This document shows, piece after piece, positions 1 through 8,895 of a stretch of 64,000 bases of DNA (positions are counted from its first letter, which is position 1; the number at the start of each line of letters is the position of its first letter). The translations under genes were made by a program, and so were the position numbers. This DNA comes from an uncultured Pseudomonadales bacterium (GTDB taxonomy: Bacteria; Pseudomonadota; Gammaproteobacteria; Pseudomonadales; Porticoccaceae). The stretch is taken from the NCBI GenBank assembly GCA_943788875.1, contig CALSSA010000006.1:372001-436000 (forward strand), written 5' to 3'. Below the pieces are notes generated by a model. That model saw nothing but the letters and a program-made list of their open reading frames with translations, searched no databases and was not told where the DNA came from.

Positions 1-300
1 AAAACTGCCATCATTCTCATTGATTAAACTCTCGGTCTGATCCTGCAAATCGGCATCCAGCCATTGCTCGGGATCTGCCTGCCCCATTGCCCAATGCATA
101 ATATCCAGACTTTCATCCAGCATTAGTTTATCGGCCAACAGGACGGGTACAGTACCTTTGGATGACAGCTGAAGCATTGCCTGCGGCTTGTCACCGAGAA
201 AGACTTCTCGCAACTCAACCGTTATACTCGCTTGGCAAAGCGTCATTCTAGCCCGCATGGCATAGGGGCAACGGCGAAAGGAATAGAGAATAGGTCGCAT
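1..300 (-). CDS. Glutathione S-transferase N-terminal domain protein (partial, runs off left edge)
   Basis: The first 100 residues of a thioredoxin-fold GST-like protein are present; the 3' part lies outside the window. Visible features are a CPYA motif at residues 11-14, the cis-proline segment GTVPVL near residue 50 and the DES motif near residue 62 that contacts glutathione in this family. Such proteins act in the cytosol in glutathione-dependent conjugation or reduction. The ATG at 298-300 is the first in frame and the CPYA motif sits at the expected distance from it. It is divergent from the next gene with a 67-bp spacer. The substrate cannot be inferred. Confidence 0.75.
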   Translation of the reverse strand, partial: MRPILYSFRRCPYAMRARMTLCQASITVELREVFLGDKPQAMLQLSSKGTVPVLLADKLMLDESLDIMHWAMGQADPEQWLDADLQDQTESLINENDGSF

Positions 301-367
301 TGAGGCGCAGCTCGCAAATACAGATGACGATAACTATAAATCAGCACTCCGGGGAAAAACACTAGTA

Positions 368-1600
368 ATGGCTATTAAAAAATTTGATCTTGTTATATTT
401 GGCGCTACCAGTTTTGTAGGCCAGATTCTCACTGAATACCTGTATGAGCATATTGGCCTGAGCCGCAAAATAAAATGGGCCATCGCTGGCCGCTCAGAGG
501 CTAAACTCAACGAGCTGCGCGACAGTCTGGGTGAAGGCGCAGCCAAGCTGCCAATCATGGTTGCCGACTCCCATGACCGACCTGCACTTGACAGCATGTG
601 TAAAAAATCTCGAGTAATCGTCTCTACCGTAGGCCCCTACATACTCTACGGTGAAGAGCTGATTGCCGCCTGCGTCGAAAATGGCAATGATTACTGTGAT
701 CTGACCGGTGAGGCTTACTGGATCAAGCAAATGCTCGTCAAATATGAAAAGGCCGCCAAAAAGTCCGGTGCCCGTATTGTTAATTGCTGCGGTTTTGACT
801 CGATACCCTCTGATCTGGGTACCCATTTCCTGCAGCAGCAGGGCAAGAAAAAGTATGGCAAGTACTTTAATTCGGTAAAACTGCGGGTTAAGGCAATGAA
901 AGGCGGCGCCTCGGGCGGCACTATCGCCAGCATGGGCGAAATGATTATTGCGGCCAAGGCAGACCCTCAAGTGCGCAAGGATATGGGCAACCCCTATATT
1001 CTATGCTCGGAGAAACATAGCTACAGTATCAAGCAGCAAATTATCAAGGGGCCAACCTACGACAATGACTTCAACAGCTGGACTGGTCCTTTTATTATGG
1101 AGGCGATTAACTCCCGGGTTGTTCTGCGCTCCAATGCGCTGCGCAAAATGGCCTACGGCAAAGACTTTTGCTATGGCGAAGCTATGTTGACTGGCGACGG
1201 CGCCAAAGGTCGAGTAAAAGCGTTAGCCCTGACTGCAGGTCTGGGCGCATTTGCCGGCAGCATGATCTTTGACCCGCTGCGCAATCTGATGAACAAGTTT
1301 GTATTACCTAAACCAGGCGAGGGCCCAAGTTTGCAGGATCAGCTTAATGGCTACTTTGATATTCACCTACAGGGCTCTAATAGCAAAGGCGAGAAAATGG
1401 CCGTGCAAGTAACTGGCGATCGAGATCCCGGTTATGGCTGCACAGCTAAGATGCTGGCTCAGTCAGGGCTTTGCCTGGCCTTTGATTTAGCCAAGGAAGA
1501 CAAAGCCGGCGGCTTTTGGACGCCGGCTACGGCAATGGGAGACTTGTTGATCGAGCGGCTCAATCAACATGCTGGGATGTCATTTAATCGGCCGGACTAG
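368..1600 (+). CDS. Saccharopine dehydrogenase family / trans-acting enoyl reductase-like protein
   Basis: A 410-residue soluble protein with an N-terminal Rossmann domain: the GATSFVG nucleotide-binding loop is at residues 12-18, AGRS at 40-43, VSTVGPY at 85-91 and GFDSIPSD at 142-149. This layout is typical of the saccharopine-dehydrogenase-like family that includes mycobacterial trans-acting enoyl reductases. In most bacteria these proteins have no proven substrate and are unlikely to be true lysine-pathway saccharopine dehydrogenases. It is monocistronic, divergent from the GST fragment and convergent with the membrane protein at 1650. Assignment to the family is firm; the reaction is unknown. 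Confidence 0.8.
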   Translation: MAIKKFDLVIFGATSFVGQILTEYLYEHIGLSRKIKWAIAGRSEAKLNELRDSLGEGAAKLPIMVADSHDRPALDSMCKKSRVIVSTVGPYILYGEELIAACVENGNDYCDLTGEAYWIKQMLVKYEKAAKKSGARIVNCCGFDSIPSDLGTHFLQQQGKKKYGKYFNSVKLRVKAMKGGASGGTIASMGEMIIAAKADPQVRKDMGNPYILCSEKHSYSIKQQIIKGPTYDNDFNSWTGPFIMEAINSRVVLRSNALRKMAYGKDFCYGEAMLTGDGAKGRVKALALTAGLGAFAGSMIFDPLRNLMNKFVLPKPGEGPSLQDQLNGYFDIHLQGSNSKGEKMAVQVTGDRDPGYGCTAKMLAQSGLCLAFDLAKEDKAGGFWTPATAMGDLLIERLNQHAGMSFNRPD

Positions 1601-1649
1601 TCCTGCAGCTGAGATCAGGCACAGAGGGCTCCCCTCTGTGCCGCTTTAC

Positions 1650-2078
1650 TTAGAAAGAGCTCTCACCAATCTGGGTTGTAGGTTCTTTAACCATATAGCC
1701 AACTATGATGCCCGCCAGGGTTATCTCAACCAGGTTAACCCCAAACCAGGCGCCTGCCAGATACAATGGGATAGGCATATAGCAAAATGAGCCGATCCCG
1801 GTCACCGCGCCCACGCCAACTCCTAGAGTCAGACCATACTTCAAACCAGTGGCCACCGACTTGGGCACAATAAAATAGCTATAGACGCTGACCACACAGA
1901 AACTAAACAGCAATGTCACTGCGGACATTAGCAGTGCATGCATCTGATCTTCAGGTCGCCATAGAAAGGCGGTCTCTTGATAAACTGACTGCAAGAGCAT
2001 GCCGTGAACCAGAAAGTCCATAGCCGACCAAGCAATAAACACAATAACCGTTGCTAACAAAGTTTGCTTAAACATCAT
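1650..2078 (-). CDS. Hypothetical four-helix membrane protein
   Basis: 142 residues with about four hydrophobic segments (roughly residues 7-25, 48-70, 80-100 and 107-130), so an inner-membrane protein. I do not recognise a characterised family. The N-terminal segment contains a VHGML motif between helices 1 and 2 and the C-terminus is polar. It is convergent with the saccharopine-dehydrogenase-like gene (49-bp gap). A purine-poor leader precedes the start, but ATTATCTCC on the plus strand at 2077-2085 gives a GGAGATAAT ribosome site directly before the ATG. Function unknown. Confidence 0.6.
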   Translation of the reverse strand: MMFKQTLLATVIVFIAWSAMDFLVHGMLLQSVYQETAFLWRPEDQMHALLMSAVTLLFSFCVVSVYSYFIVPKSVATGLKYGLTLGVGVGAVTGIGSFCYMPIPLYLAGAWFGVNLVEITLAGIIVGYMVKEPTTQIGESSF

Positions 2079-2149
2079 TATCTCCTTGGCTTGTTTGTTG
2101 TGGTTTAAACATAGGCAGGATTGGACAGGGATTCAATAATATTTCAGGC

Positions 2150-2187
2150 ACAAAAAAAGCCCAAACCGATCAGGCCTGGGCTTTTAA
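2150..2187 (-). terminator. Rho-independent terminator of the gene ending at 2209
   Basis: Read on the minus strand, AAAGCCCA and TGGGCTTT form a stem around a short GC-containing loop, followed by a run of seven Ts. It lies about 20 bp after the stop of the small membrane protein. The A-run on the other side could let it act weakly in the plus direction too. Confidence 0.8.
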
Positions 2188-2208
2188 TTGATGACTGCTA
2201 AATTGTAT

Positions 2209-2529
2209 TTAGCCGTTCATCACACGCTCTTTCGTGGCATTCAAGATCAGACCAAGAGCCACTGCGTTCAGAATAGTACTCATATTACCCATAATATCGC
2301 TAATTGGGCCACCGATAACTGGCAACGGTCCAGCGGCACCGGAAACAGATGCCAGAGCCACCGCTAAAACTAGCCAGTAAACTCTATTGCTGCTGTCTTC
2401 CATATCGCCCATAACGCCCACAATTAAACCCAGAACAGTCATAATCAACACTGCTTCAGGCACTGCTACAAAAGCTGCAACCACTGCGATGGCCATACCT
2501 AACAAACGTAAGATTTTTAATGCACCCAT
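2209..2529 (-). CDS. Small hypothetical membrane protein
   Basis: 106 residues with three hydrophobic stretches (about 8-40, 50-68 and 84-98) and a glycine/proline-rich linker with the GPLPVIGGPI sequence, predicted to lie in the inner membrane. No known family recognised. It has its own terminator downstream and an AAAAAGGGG ribosome site just before the ATG (plus-strand cccctttttt at 2537-2546). The gene is flanked by an AT-rich, promoter-like region 2530-2600. Function unknown. Confidence 0.6.
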   Translation of the reverse strand: MGALKILRLLGMAIAVVAAFVAVPEAVLIMTVLGLIVGVMGDMEDSSNRVYWLVLAVALASVSGAAGPLPVIGGPISDIMGNMSTILNAVALGLILNATKERVMNG

Positions 2530-2761
2530 AATAAAACCCCTTTTTTATTGTTAATTTTTATTAATATTGAGTGTTATTTATTAACACGTTTTAACACTAA
2601 CATGTTGGCCCGGTGAATTAAACCTGTGAAATCCCTGATTTTCCGGTACTAACAGTACATATCCTCTACTATCCATTGCTGTTTTAGCCACGGTTGATTC
2701 TTTATCACAGCAGTTTCAGCTAAAATGCGCGCTGGCCCTTTCACAGCAGACGAATAATCCA

Positions 2762-4429
2762 ATGGCACAGTACGTATACACAATGAATCGGGTGAGCAAA
2801 ATTGTCCCCCCCAAACGACAAATTCTAAAAGACGTCTCGCTGTCTTTTTTCCCCGGCGCAAAGATCGGTGTATTGGGTCTCAACGGTTCCGGTAAGTCTA
2901 CCCTATTAAAAATAATGGCCGGCTTCGATGCCGATATTCAGGGTGAAGCGCGCGCAATGCCCGGCATCAAAATTGGTTATCTGGCGCAGGAGCCAATGCT
3001 CGATCCAGACAAAGATGTGCGCGGCAATGTTGAAGATGGTATGCGTGAGGCGGTCGATGCTCTCAAAGAGCTAGAGCAAGTCTATGTTGACTATGCTGAC
3101 CCAGATGCTGATTTCGATGCGCTGGCCAAAAAGCAGGGCAATCTAGAGGCCATTATTGAAGCCTGGGATGCGCACAACTTAGACCATGCTCTAGATGTTG
3201 CTGCAGATGCGCTGCGTTTGCCGCCCTGGGATGCCGATGTAACTTCGCTGTCTGGTGGCGAGAAACGCCGCGTGGCACTGTGTCGACTGTTACTGTCGCG
3301 GCCGGATATGTTGTTGCTCGACGAACCTACTAACCACCTGGATGCAGAGTCAGTATTTTGGCTGGAGAAGTTTCTTGAGGAGTTCTCGGGAACCGTGGTT
3401 GCTGTAACTCACGATAGATACTTTCTCGACAATGTTGCTGGTTGGATTCTGGAACTGGATCGCGGCCATGGCATTCCTTATGAAGGTAACTATTCGACTT
3501 GGCTGGAAACTAAAACCAGACGTCTGTCGACTGAATCTAAACAGGAAGAATCTCGTCAGCGCGCCCTTAAACAAGAGCTGGAATGGGTGCGTCAAAACCC
3601 CAAAGGCCGGCAAGCAAAGAACAAAGCCCGTCTGGCACGCTTTGATGAACTCAATTCCCAAGAGTTTCAGTCGCGCAATGAAACCAATGAAATTTATATT
3701 CCCCCAGGCGAGCGCCTTGGGGACAAGGTTATTGTGCTGGACAAAGTCAGTAAAGGCTTTGGCAATGAGTTGTTGATTGAAGACCTCTCACTGTCCATAC
3801 CCAAGGCTTCAGTGGTGGGTATTATCGGCGGCAACGGTGCTGGTAAATCAACATTGTTCCGTATGATTGCAGGTACAGAGCAGCCAGATAGCGGCAACAT
3901 CACCCTTGGTGAAACCGTTAAAGTAGCCTATGTGGAACAGAGCAGAGACGCGCTGAATGATAACCACAGTGTTTGGGAAGCCATCTCCGGTGGCCATGAT
4001 ATTCTCAAAATCGGCAACTACGAGGTCTCTTCAAGAGCCTATGCCGGGCGCTTTAACTTTAAGGGCAATGATCAACAGAAACGTGTTGGCGAGCTGTCCG
4101 GTGGTGAGCGCGGTCGCCTGCATCTGGCCAACACCTTAAAACAGGGCGCCAATGTGCTGTTGCTGGATGAGCCCTCCAATGACCTGGATATTGAAACCCT
4201 GCGCGCACTGGAAGAAGCGGTCCTTTCTTTCCCCGGCTGCGTACTGGTTATATCCCACGACCGCTGGTTCCTGGATCGTATTGCTACCCATATTCTGGCC
4301 TACGAAGACAATAGCGAAGTGGTGTTTTTTGAGGGTAACTACAGCGAGTATCACGAGGACTTTATCGCCCGCAAAGGCGAAGATGCTCAACCCACCAGAG
4401 TGAAACATAAACGTCTTAAAACACAATAA
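2762..4429 (+). CDS. ettA: Energy-dependent translational throttle protein EttA (ABC-F ATPase)
   Basis: A 555-residue cytosolic ABC-F protein with two ATPase domains and no membrane segment. Domain 1 has Walker A GLNGSGKS at residues 39-46, signature LSGGEKRR near 164 and Walker B LLLDEPTNHLD near 184; domain 2 has GGNGAGKS near 357, LSGGERGR near 444 and LLLDEPSNDLD near 466. The linker at about 240-310 is the ribosome-contacting PtIM region. Length and the opening MAQYVYTMNRVSK match EttA. EttA binds the ribosomal E site and couples the first peptide bond to the ATP/ADP ratio. It is followed 13 bp later by a thioesterase gene and may be cotranscribed. Confidence 0.95.
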   Translation: MAQYVYTMNRVSKIVPPKRQILKDVSLSFFPGAKIGVLGLNGSGKSTLLKIMAGFDADIQGEARAMPGIKIGYLAQEPMLDPDKDVRGNVEDGMREAVDALKELEQVYVDYADPDADFDALAKKQGNLEAIIEAWDAHNLDHALDVAADALRLPPWDADVTSLSGGEKRRVALCRLLLSRPDMLLLDEPTNHLDAESVFWLEKFLEEFSGTVVAVTHDRYFLDNVAGWILELDRGHGIPYEGNYSTWLETKTRRLSTESKQEESRQRALKQELEWVRQNPKGRQAKNKARLARFDELNSQEFQSRNETNEIYIPPGERLGDKVIVLDKVSKGFGNELLIEDLSLSIPKASVVGIIGGNGAGKSTLFRMIAGTEQPDSGNITLGETVKVAYVEQSRDALNDNHSVWEAISGGHDILKIGNYEVSSRAYAGRFNFKGNDQQKRVGELSGGERGRLHLANTLKQGANVLLLDEPSNDLDIETLRALEEAVLSFPGCVLVISHDRWFLDRIATHILAYEDNSEVVFFEGNYSEYHEDFIARKGEDAQPTRVKHKRLKTQ

Positions 4430-4442
4430 TAAAGGATAGATT

Positions 4443-4871
4443 ATGGACAACATTTGGCACCGCAGACCAGATATAGAGCTTTGTAACGGGCAGATGAACA
4501 ATGACACCATTGTTGAGCACCTGGGTATTGCGATCACTGAGGTAGGGGACGACTTTATTACCGGCACCATGCCGGCTGACCATCGCACTTTTCAGCCCTA
4601 TCGAGTGGTTCATGGAGGAGCCAATGTGGTGCTGGCAGAGAGCCTGGGCAGCATCGCCGGGGCCCATGTTATTGATATGAGTAAGTTCAAATGCCTGGGC
4701 CAAGAAGTCAGTGCCACTCATTTGCGACCGGTTTCATCTGGCCTAGTAACAGGTACAGCGCGACCTATACATCTGGGCCGCCGTTCCCATGTCTGGGAGA
4801 TACGCCTGGAGAACGATGAAGGCAAACTAACCTGCCTGGCAAAGCTTATTCTGGCGATTATTCCGGCTTAG
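4443..4871 (+). CDS. Hotdog-fold acyl-CoA thioesterase (PaaI/YdiI type)
   Basis: 142 residues forming a single hotdog domain. The conserved HGGANVVLAESLGS segment near residues 58-71 carries the HGG turn and the catalytic glutamate expected for YdiI/MenI-like thioesterases, which hydrolyse aromatic or small acyl-CoA esters in the cytosol. AAAGGA lies 7 bp before the ATG. It lies 13 bp downstream of ettA and its stop codon overlaps the stop of the convergent membrane gene by 4 bp. No menaquinone genes are nearby, so a specific DHNA-CoA role is not supported by context. Confidence 0.85.
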   Translation: MDNIWHRRPDIELCNGQMNNDTIVEHLGIAITEVGDDFITGTMPADHRTFQPYRVVHGGANVVLAESLGSIAGAHVIDMSKFKCLGQEVSATHLRPVSSGLVTGTARPIHLGRRSHVWEIRLENDEGKLTCLAKLILAIIPA

Positions 4872-5719
4872 GCAGCCTCCGTGCCAGTGCTGGTTTCAGT
4901 GCTGGTTTCTGCCTGCCATTGAAAGATGTTCATCTCAATAAACACAAAGGCCACCAGCCACAAGAAGGCATCCCAGAAATCAAGGAAGTCGCCCAACAGT
5001 CCCCAGTACACTGCCGCACAAAATAATATTGCGTAGAGAACCATCTTGATTAGTTGGCTAATGCTGACAAAGCGCCCTTCAAGACGACCGCGCAACTGCA
5101 GCCAGACATCTGCTTCCAAAATAACCACAACTGCAATCCAGGCCAGAGAATTAGCCACATCTACCCAGGCCAGCCACTGAATCGCGGTCCAGTCAGAGGC
5201 GCTGCCCAGCACCTGCTGCCCATCGAGCCGATAAAGCTCTTGGTTAGCCAGAGCAGCGCAATTTTGGGCATCCAGTGGCGGGTACTCATCAATGGTTTCA
5301 ATGCTGCTGAATCCCTGGCCCAGCTGATTACAGAGATCGGCTATGACGATCGGAGAAATATTGTGTAACAGCAGCATCTTTGAAATGTAGCCATAAGAGG
5401 CGTAGAGGATAAACCCGTAGCAAAAGGTACGCAGAGCAATAAAAAAGGCCTGTACTCTGGGTTGGCGCAGAGTTTCATCATCCAGAATCGAGGTTTCAAA
5501 TTCAAACAGTAACAGCAGTAGCACCCAAGCCGCTGTATCTATCGTCGCTGCAAACCCCTGAACAATATCAACCAGATTAATGCCCTGGGCAAAAGTCTGG
5601 GCTGTGGCCAGGGACTCCTCCTGAAAGAATAGAAATATATTAGTCGTCAACAGAAGGTAAACAGCGTATTTAAAAGCACGAAAAATAGCCTGCGGACTAA
5701 TAAAACTGCCTATTCTCAA
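4868..5719 (-). CDS. Hypothetical multi-pass membrane protein
   Basis: 283 residues with about six hydrophobic segments: one near residues 15-32, a pair around 55-75 and 90-112, and a cluster in the C-terminal third (185-205, 225-248, 250-268). A soluble loop of about 70 residues (115-180) with two cysteines lies between them. The C-terminus ends in a TSTETSTGTEA repeat produced by a short direct repeat in the DNA (4884-4910). Its stop overlaps that of the thioesterase gene by 4 bp. Not recognised; possibly an ion-channel-like or envelope protein, with no further support. Confidence 0.55.
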   Translation of the reverse strand: MRIGSFISPQAIFRAFKYAVYLLLTTNIFLFFQEESLATAQTFAQGINLVDIVQGFAATIDTAAWVLLLLLFEFETSILDDETLRQPRVQAFFIALRTFCYGFILYASYGYISKMLLLHNISPIVIADLCNQLGQGFSSIETIDEYPPLDAQNCAALANQELYRLDGQQVLGSASDWTAIQWLAWVDVANSLAWIAVVVILEADVWLQLRGRLEGRFVSISQLIKMVLYAILFCAAVYWGLLGDFLDFWDAFLWLVAFVFIEMNIFQWQAETSTETSTGTEAA

Positions 5720-5761
5720 GATAACTCACTCCCCAATGCCGTAAAGTAATTTTTATATTGG

Positions 5762-6283
5762 CTAATCAAGCCGCGCCAGTAAGATTTGCATCAACCCTTC
5801 CAATCCCTGTTGGTCGAGGTAGTCAAAGCGATCGATGACAGGGCTATCGATATCCAACAGGCCCAGCAACTGGCCATTGCGCCACAGAGGCACGACGATT
5901 TCGGATTTGCTGGCCAGATCACAGGCAATATGCCCGGGAAATTGATGCACATCTGCAACCACGATGGTTCTACCCATCACTGCTGCAGTGCCACATACTC
6001 CCTCTCCCAATGTTATGCGAGAGCAGGCTGGTTTGCCCTGAAACGGTCCCAGCACCAACTGCTCTTGTTTGAGTAGATAAAACCCCACCCAATTAATCTT
6101 CGGCAGTTCCTGCCACAGCAGCGCCGAAGCATTAGCCAGATTGGCAATAGCATCAGTCTCATTATCTATCAGCCCCTGGAGTTGCTGATTGAGCAGCCCA
6201 TAGTTGAGATTGCCGTCATGCCCGGTATTGCTGACAAAAGCATCCAATCTGGCTTCTGTACTATCTTCAATTGACCGCGGCAT
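5762..6283 (-). CDS. msrC: Free methionine-(R)-sulfoxide reductase, GAF-domain
   Basis: 173 residues, a single GAF domain. The three conserved cysteines of fRMsr are present: PACSRI (about residue 84), GVCGTA (about 94) and HIACDL (about 118), matching E. coli MsrC Cys84/94/118. The enzyme reduces free methionine-R-sulfoxide in the cytosol with thioredoxin. The ATG at 6283 overlaps the end of the upstream SPOR lipoprotein gene by 17 bp, with GAGG about 10 nt before it, indicating translational coupling. The N-terminal 25 residues precede the usual start, so a slightly shorter protein is possible. Confidence 0.85.
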   Translation of the reverse strand: MPRSIEDSTEARLDAFVSNTGHDGNLNYGLLNQQLQGLIDNETDAIANLANASALLWQELPKINWVGFYLLKQEQLVLGPFQGKPACSRITLGEGVCGTAAVMGRTIVVADVHQFPGHIACDLASKSEIVVPLWRNGQLLGLLDIDSPVIDRFDYLDQQGLEGLMQILLARLD

Positions 6284-6818
6284 CAGCGAGAGACCTCATA
6301 GAGCGAATCCAATAGCTGATGGTTAAATTCTGGGCCGCAGCTTCTGCTTCAGTGCGTGTGGGGTAATGGCCCATCAAAATAACCGAAAATGCCCTACCCT
6401 GGGAAATAATATCTCTGACTTCAAGCGTGCTGCTAAATAGCATATTTGCCGCTGCGTCCTGTGCCTGCTCACGACTGGCATAGGCACCTAGCTGCAGGCT
6501 GTAGCCTGTGGTTGGAAAATACGACTGAATATCTGCAGGGGCGGCCTCTATGACCAAGCTCGGCGCAGGCTCTTGAATAGGTTCTTGTAAAGAAAGCGCT
6601 GCTGGATCAGCCGCTGGAGGCGGCACAGCAGTGCTGACAACCTTGCCATTTTTTAATGTTTTCTCCTCACAGCGCCAATTTCCCTCAGAGGCAATATCCC
6701 CCGAGCAGTGCCAGCCAATATATTCGCCATTGGGCTCCACTTTAGCTGGGACAACAGTGGATGAGCAGCCACTTAAAGTGCCCAGCAGGACTGCTGTGGT
6801 GAAAAGGATTCTATTCAA
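6267..6818 (-). CDS. SPOR-domain lipoprotein
   Basis: 183 residues. The N-terminus is a lipoprotein signal peptide with lipobox LSGC (Cys18). A proline/alanine-rich linker (about 70-95) leads to a C-terminal SPOR domain (about 100-180) with the GYSLQLGAYASREQA start typical of the fold. SPOR domains bind denuded peptidoglycan glycans at the division septum, so the protein probably sits in the periplasm anchored to a membrane. It overlaps msrC by 17 bp. The exact division role is not inferable. Confidence 0.75.
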   Translation of the reverse strand: MNRILFTTAVLLGTLSGCSSTVVPAKVEPNGEYIGWHCSGDIASEGNWRCEEKTLKNGKVVSTAVPPPAADPAALSLQEPIQEPAPSLVIEAAPADIQSYFPTTGYSLQLGAYASREQAQDAAANMLFSSTLEVRDIISQGRAFSVILMGHYPTRTEAEAAAQNLTISYWIRSMRSLADAAVN

Positions 6819-6869
6819 GGAAAAAACCGCCTACTAGTTATTATGATTTCAGTTATAAATAATAGGTTA

Positions 6870-7145
6870 TTAAATCCCCATTTTAGTCAGTATGTCCAGT
6901 ACTTGACGCATCAGATAAGCCAATTCTGGATGATCAACCTCATAACTAGAAGCCTTTGACTGCATTAACTCACGAAAGCTTTGCTTTGATGAGCCCTCCG
7001 ACACAGCATCACTCTCGGCACCCTGAGTCATATCAGTGATCAGGCTACTCAGTAGGTCTTTTTCCGCGCTGCTGATTTGTGTGGCTTTTTGTAATCTGTC
7101 GCGCAGCAATTCCAGTGCGGCAGTTAATTCTCTGTTATCAACCAT
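6870..7145 (-). CDS. DUF4404 family protein
   Basis: 91 residues, soluble, almost wholly helical with heptad-like leucines (ELTAALELLRDRL at the N-terminus) and a second helix ending in LAYLMRQVLDILTKMGI. Length and arrangement match small DUF4404 proteins found beside housekeeping genes in Gammaproteobacteria; function unknown. GGAGG (plus-strand cctcc at 7150-7154) lies 4 bp before the ATG. It is divergent from the ammonium transporter region, and the NtrC/sigma-54 elements lie in the spacer. Confidence 0.65.
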   Translation of the reverse strand: MVDNRELTAALELLRDRLQKATQISSAEKDLLSSLITDMTQGAESDAVSEGSSKQSFRELMQSKASSYEVDHPELAYLMRQVLDILTKMGI

Positions 7146-7210
7146 GAGCTCCTCCTTGGTGCATAGCCTAAGTATAGACAGTGCAATGCAAGCGGGTTTT
7201 ATACTATTGC

Positions 7211-7227
7211 GGCACTTCTATGGTGCC
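7211..7227. promoter_or_regulatory. Putative NtrC binding site upstream of amtB
   Basis: GGCAC-N7-GTGCC inverted repeat; the inner GCAC-N7-GTGC spacing is that of classical NtrC (GlnG) sites such as those at glnA. The centre lies about 79 bp before the expected sigma-54 start, a normal enhancer position. Prediction from sequence only. Confidence 0.6.
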
Positions 7228-7272
7228 CAAACAAGTCAGGGTGAAGTAAATTAGTGCAATAACTATTTTTAA

Positions 7273-7288
7273 TGGCACAAAAATTGCT
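7273..7288 (+). promoter_or_regulatory. Sigma-54 (-24/-12) promoter of amtB
   Basis: TGGCACAAAAATTGCT matches the RpoN consensus TGGCAC-N5-TTGCW exactly, with the invariant GG and GC at the proper 10-bp interval. It lies 123 bp before the amtB start codon. With the NtrC-like site at 7211 this indicates induction under nitrogen limitation. Confidence 0.85.
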
Positions 7289-7410
7289 CCCCAATAGATA
7301 TAAGGCAGCGTTTCGAGCTTTTTAGCGGGATTTATGTTCGATTATGGTGCGCTTTAAATGGCCGAATATTTTTTACGCACTTTTTTAGTGCTTTTTACCA
7401 GGGGAACATA

Positions 7411-8726
7411 ATGCTATCCAATAACAAATACCTCAATCGCGGTGTGCTTGCGATTCTTTTGACCGCCCTATCGACTCAGGCATTTGCCGATGAGTTAAAT
7501 GGCGCTAACACCGCATGGATTTTGACATCGACCGCTCTGGTGCTGTTTATGACCATTCCCGGTTTGTCACTTTTTTATGGCGGCCTGGTTCGCTCTAAGA
7601 ATGTTCTATCAGTATTGATGCAGTGCTTTGCCATTACCTGTATGGCTTCATTGATCTGGTTTGCCTTTGGTTACAGCCTAGCCTTTGGCGACGGTGGCTC
7701 TATGAATGCCTGGATCGGCAACCTTGATAACCTGCTGATGGGCAATATCAGCAAAGGCTCAATGGTGGGAGACATCCCCGAGTCTGTCTTCGCCATGTTC
7801 CAGATGACATTTGCTGTGATTACTCCAGCTCTTATTGTCGGTGCCTTTGCCGAGCGTATGCGCTTTAGCGCCATGCTGCTGTTCAGTGCCCTGTGGCTGA
7901 TTGTTGTCTACGCACCTATTACCCACTGGGTATGGGGTGGTGGCTGGCTTGGCACCATGGGTCTGCTAGATTTTGCCGGTGGTACCGTTGTACATATTAC
8001 TGCTGGTGTTGGCGCTCTGGTTGCGGCACTGGTTCTGGGCAACCGTAAAGGTTTCGCCAAACAGGCAATGCCTCCCCACAATATGACCATGACCATCACT
8101 GGCGCAGGTATGCTCTGGGTTGGTTGGTTTGGCTTTAATGCCGGCTCAGCACTGGCGGCTAACGGTGACGCTGGTATGGCGATGCTGGCTACCTCATATC
8201 TCAGCTGCCGCCGGCTCCATGGCCTGGATGATGATGGAATGGTTCAAAGCATGGTAAGCCTTCTGTACTGGGCATTGTGACTGGTATGGTTGCTGGCTCT
8301 GGGCACTATTACCCCGGCCTCTGGCTTTGTCGGCCCCGGCGGCGCACTGGTTATTGGCTTTCAGCTGCCGGTGTTATCTGCTATTACGCCACTCAGGCGA
8401 TCAAGCAGCGCTTTAAAATTGATGATTCCCTGGATGTATTCCCTGTGCACGGTGTTGGCGGCATGTTGGGTACATTCTATGCAGGTATCTTTGCCTCCGA
8501 TGCACTGGGCGTATTCAGCGGGCATGGTTACAACGAAGGTATGACCATGGCCTCTCAGACCTATGTTCAAATTGTGGGTATTGCCTCAACGTTCGTCTAT
8601 ACAGGTATAGTGACATTTATACTGTTGAAACTTGTCGATAAGCTGTTAGTATTACGTGTCGACGAAGACGACGAGACCAGAGGTCTAGATCTCACTGAGC
8701 ATGATGAGAGGGGGTATGACCTATAA
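7411..8726 (+). pseudogene. amtB: Ammonium transporter AmtB, reading frame broken by four clustered indels
   Basis: Amt/MEP/Rh channel for NH4+/NH3 uptake in the inner membrane. A signal peptide (residues 1-26) precedes the transmembrane domain, and AGGGGA lies 7 bp before the ATG. The first frame runs 7411-8280 and the last about 8277-8726, but continuous Amt homology requires shifts at about 8194 (+1), 8249 (+1), 8298 (+1) and 8361 (-1, in a T run). Between these points the translation is normal Amt sequence, for example AAAGSMAWMMMEWF and GTITPASGFVGPGGALVIG. The C-terminal cytoplasmic tail is complete. Either a local sequence error or very recent inactivation. No glnK is adjacent. Confidence 0.85.
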
Positions 8727-8809
8727 TAAGAAGATTAGGGGAATAAACTAAAATCGTCCGAACGCTACTGTTGTACATAGATGTGACGGAGTGAAAAAAA
8801 GGGACACTT

Positions 8810-8841
8810 AAAGCCGCTGATGATTATCAGCGGCTTTTTTA
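8810..8841 (+). terminator. Rho-independent terminator after amtB
   Basis: AAAGCCGCTGAT and ATCAGCGGCTTT form a perfect 12-bp stem with loop GATT, followed by TTTTTT on the plus strand. It is 84 bp after the amtB stop and could also serve the convergent bluB transcript. Confidence 0.92.
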
Positions 8842-8895
8842 TATCTGGTTACATAGCCAATAAGGTGTGTCTAAGAAATCAGGTCGGGCTGCCGG

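Noticed and set aside
368..1600. True lysine-pathway saccharopine dehydrogenase
   Set aside because: Sequence is of the trans-acting enoyl reductase-like branch and context shows no lysine genes.
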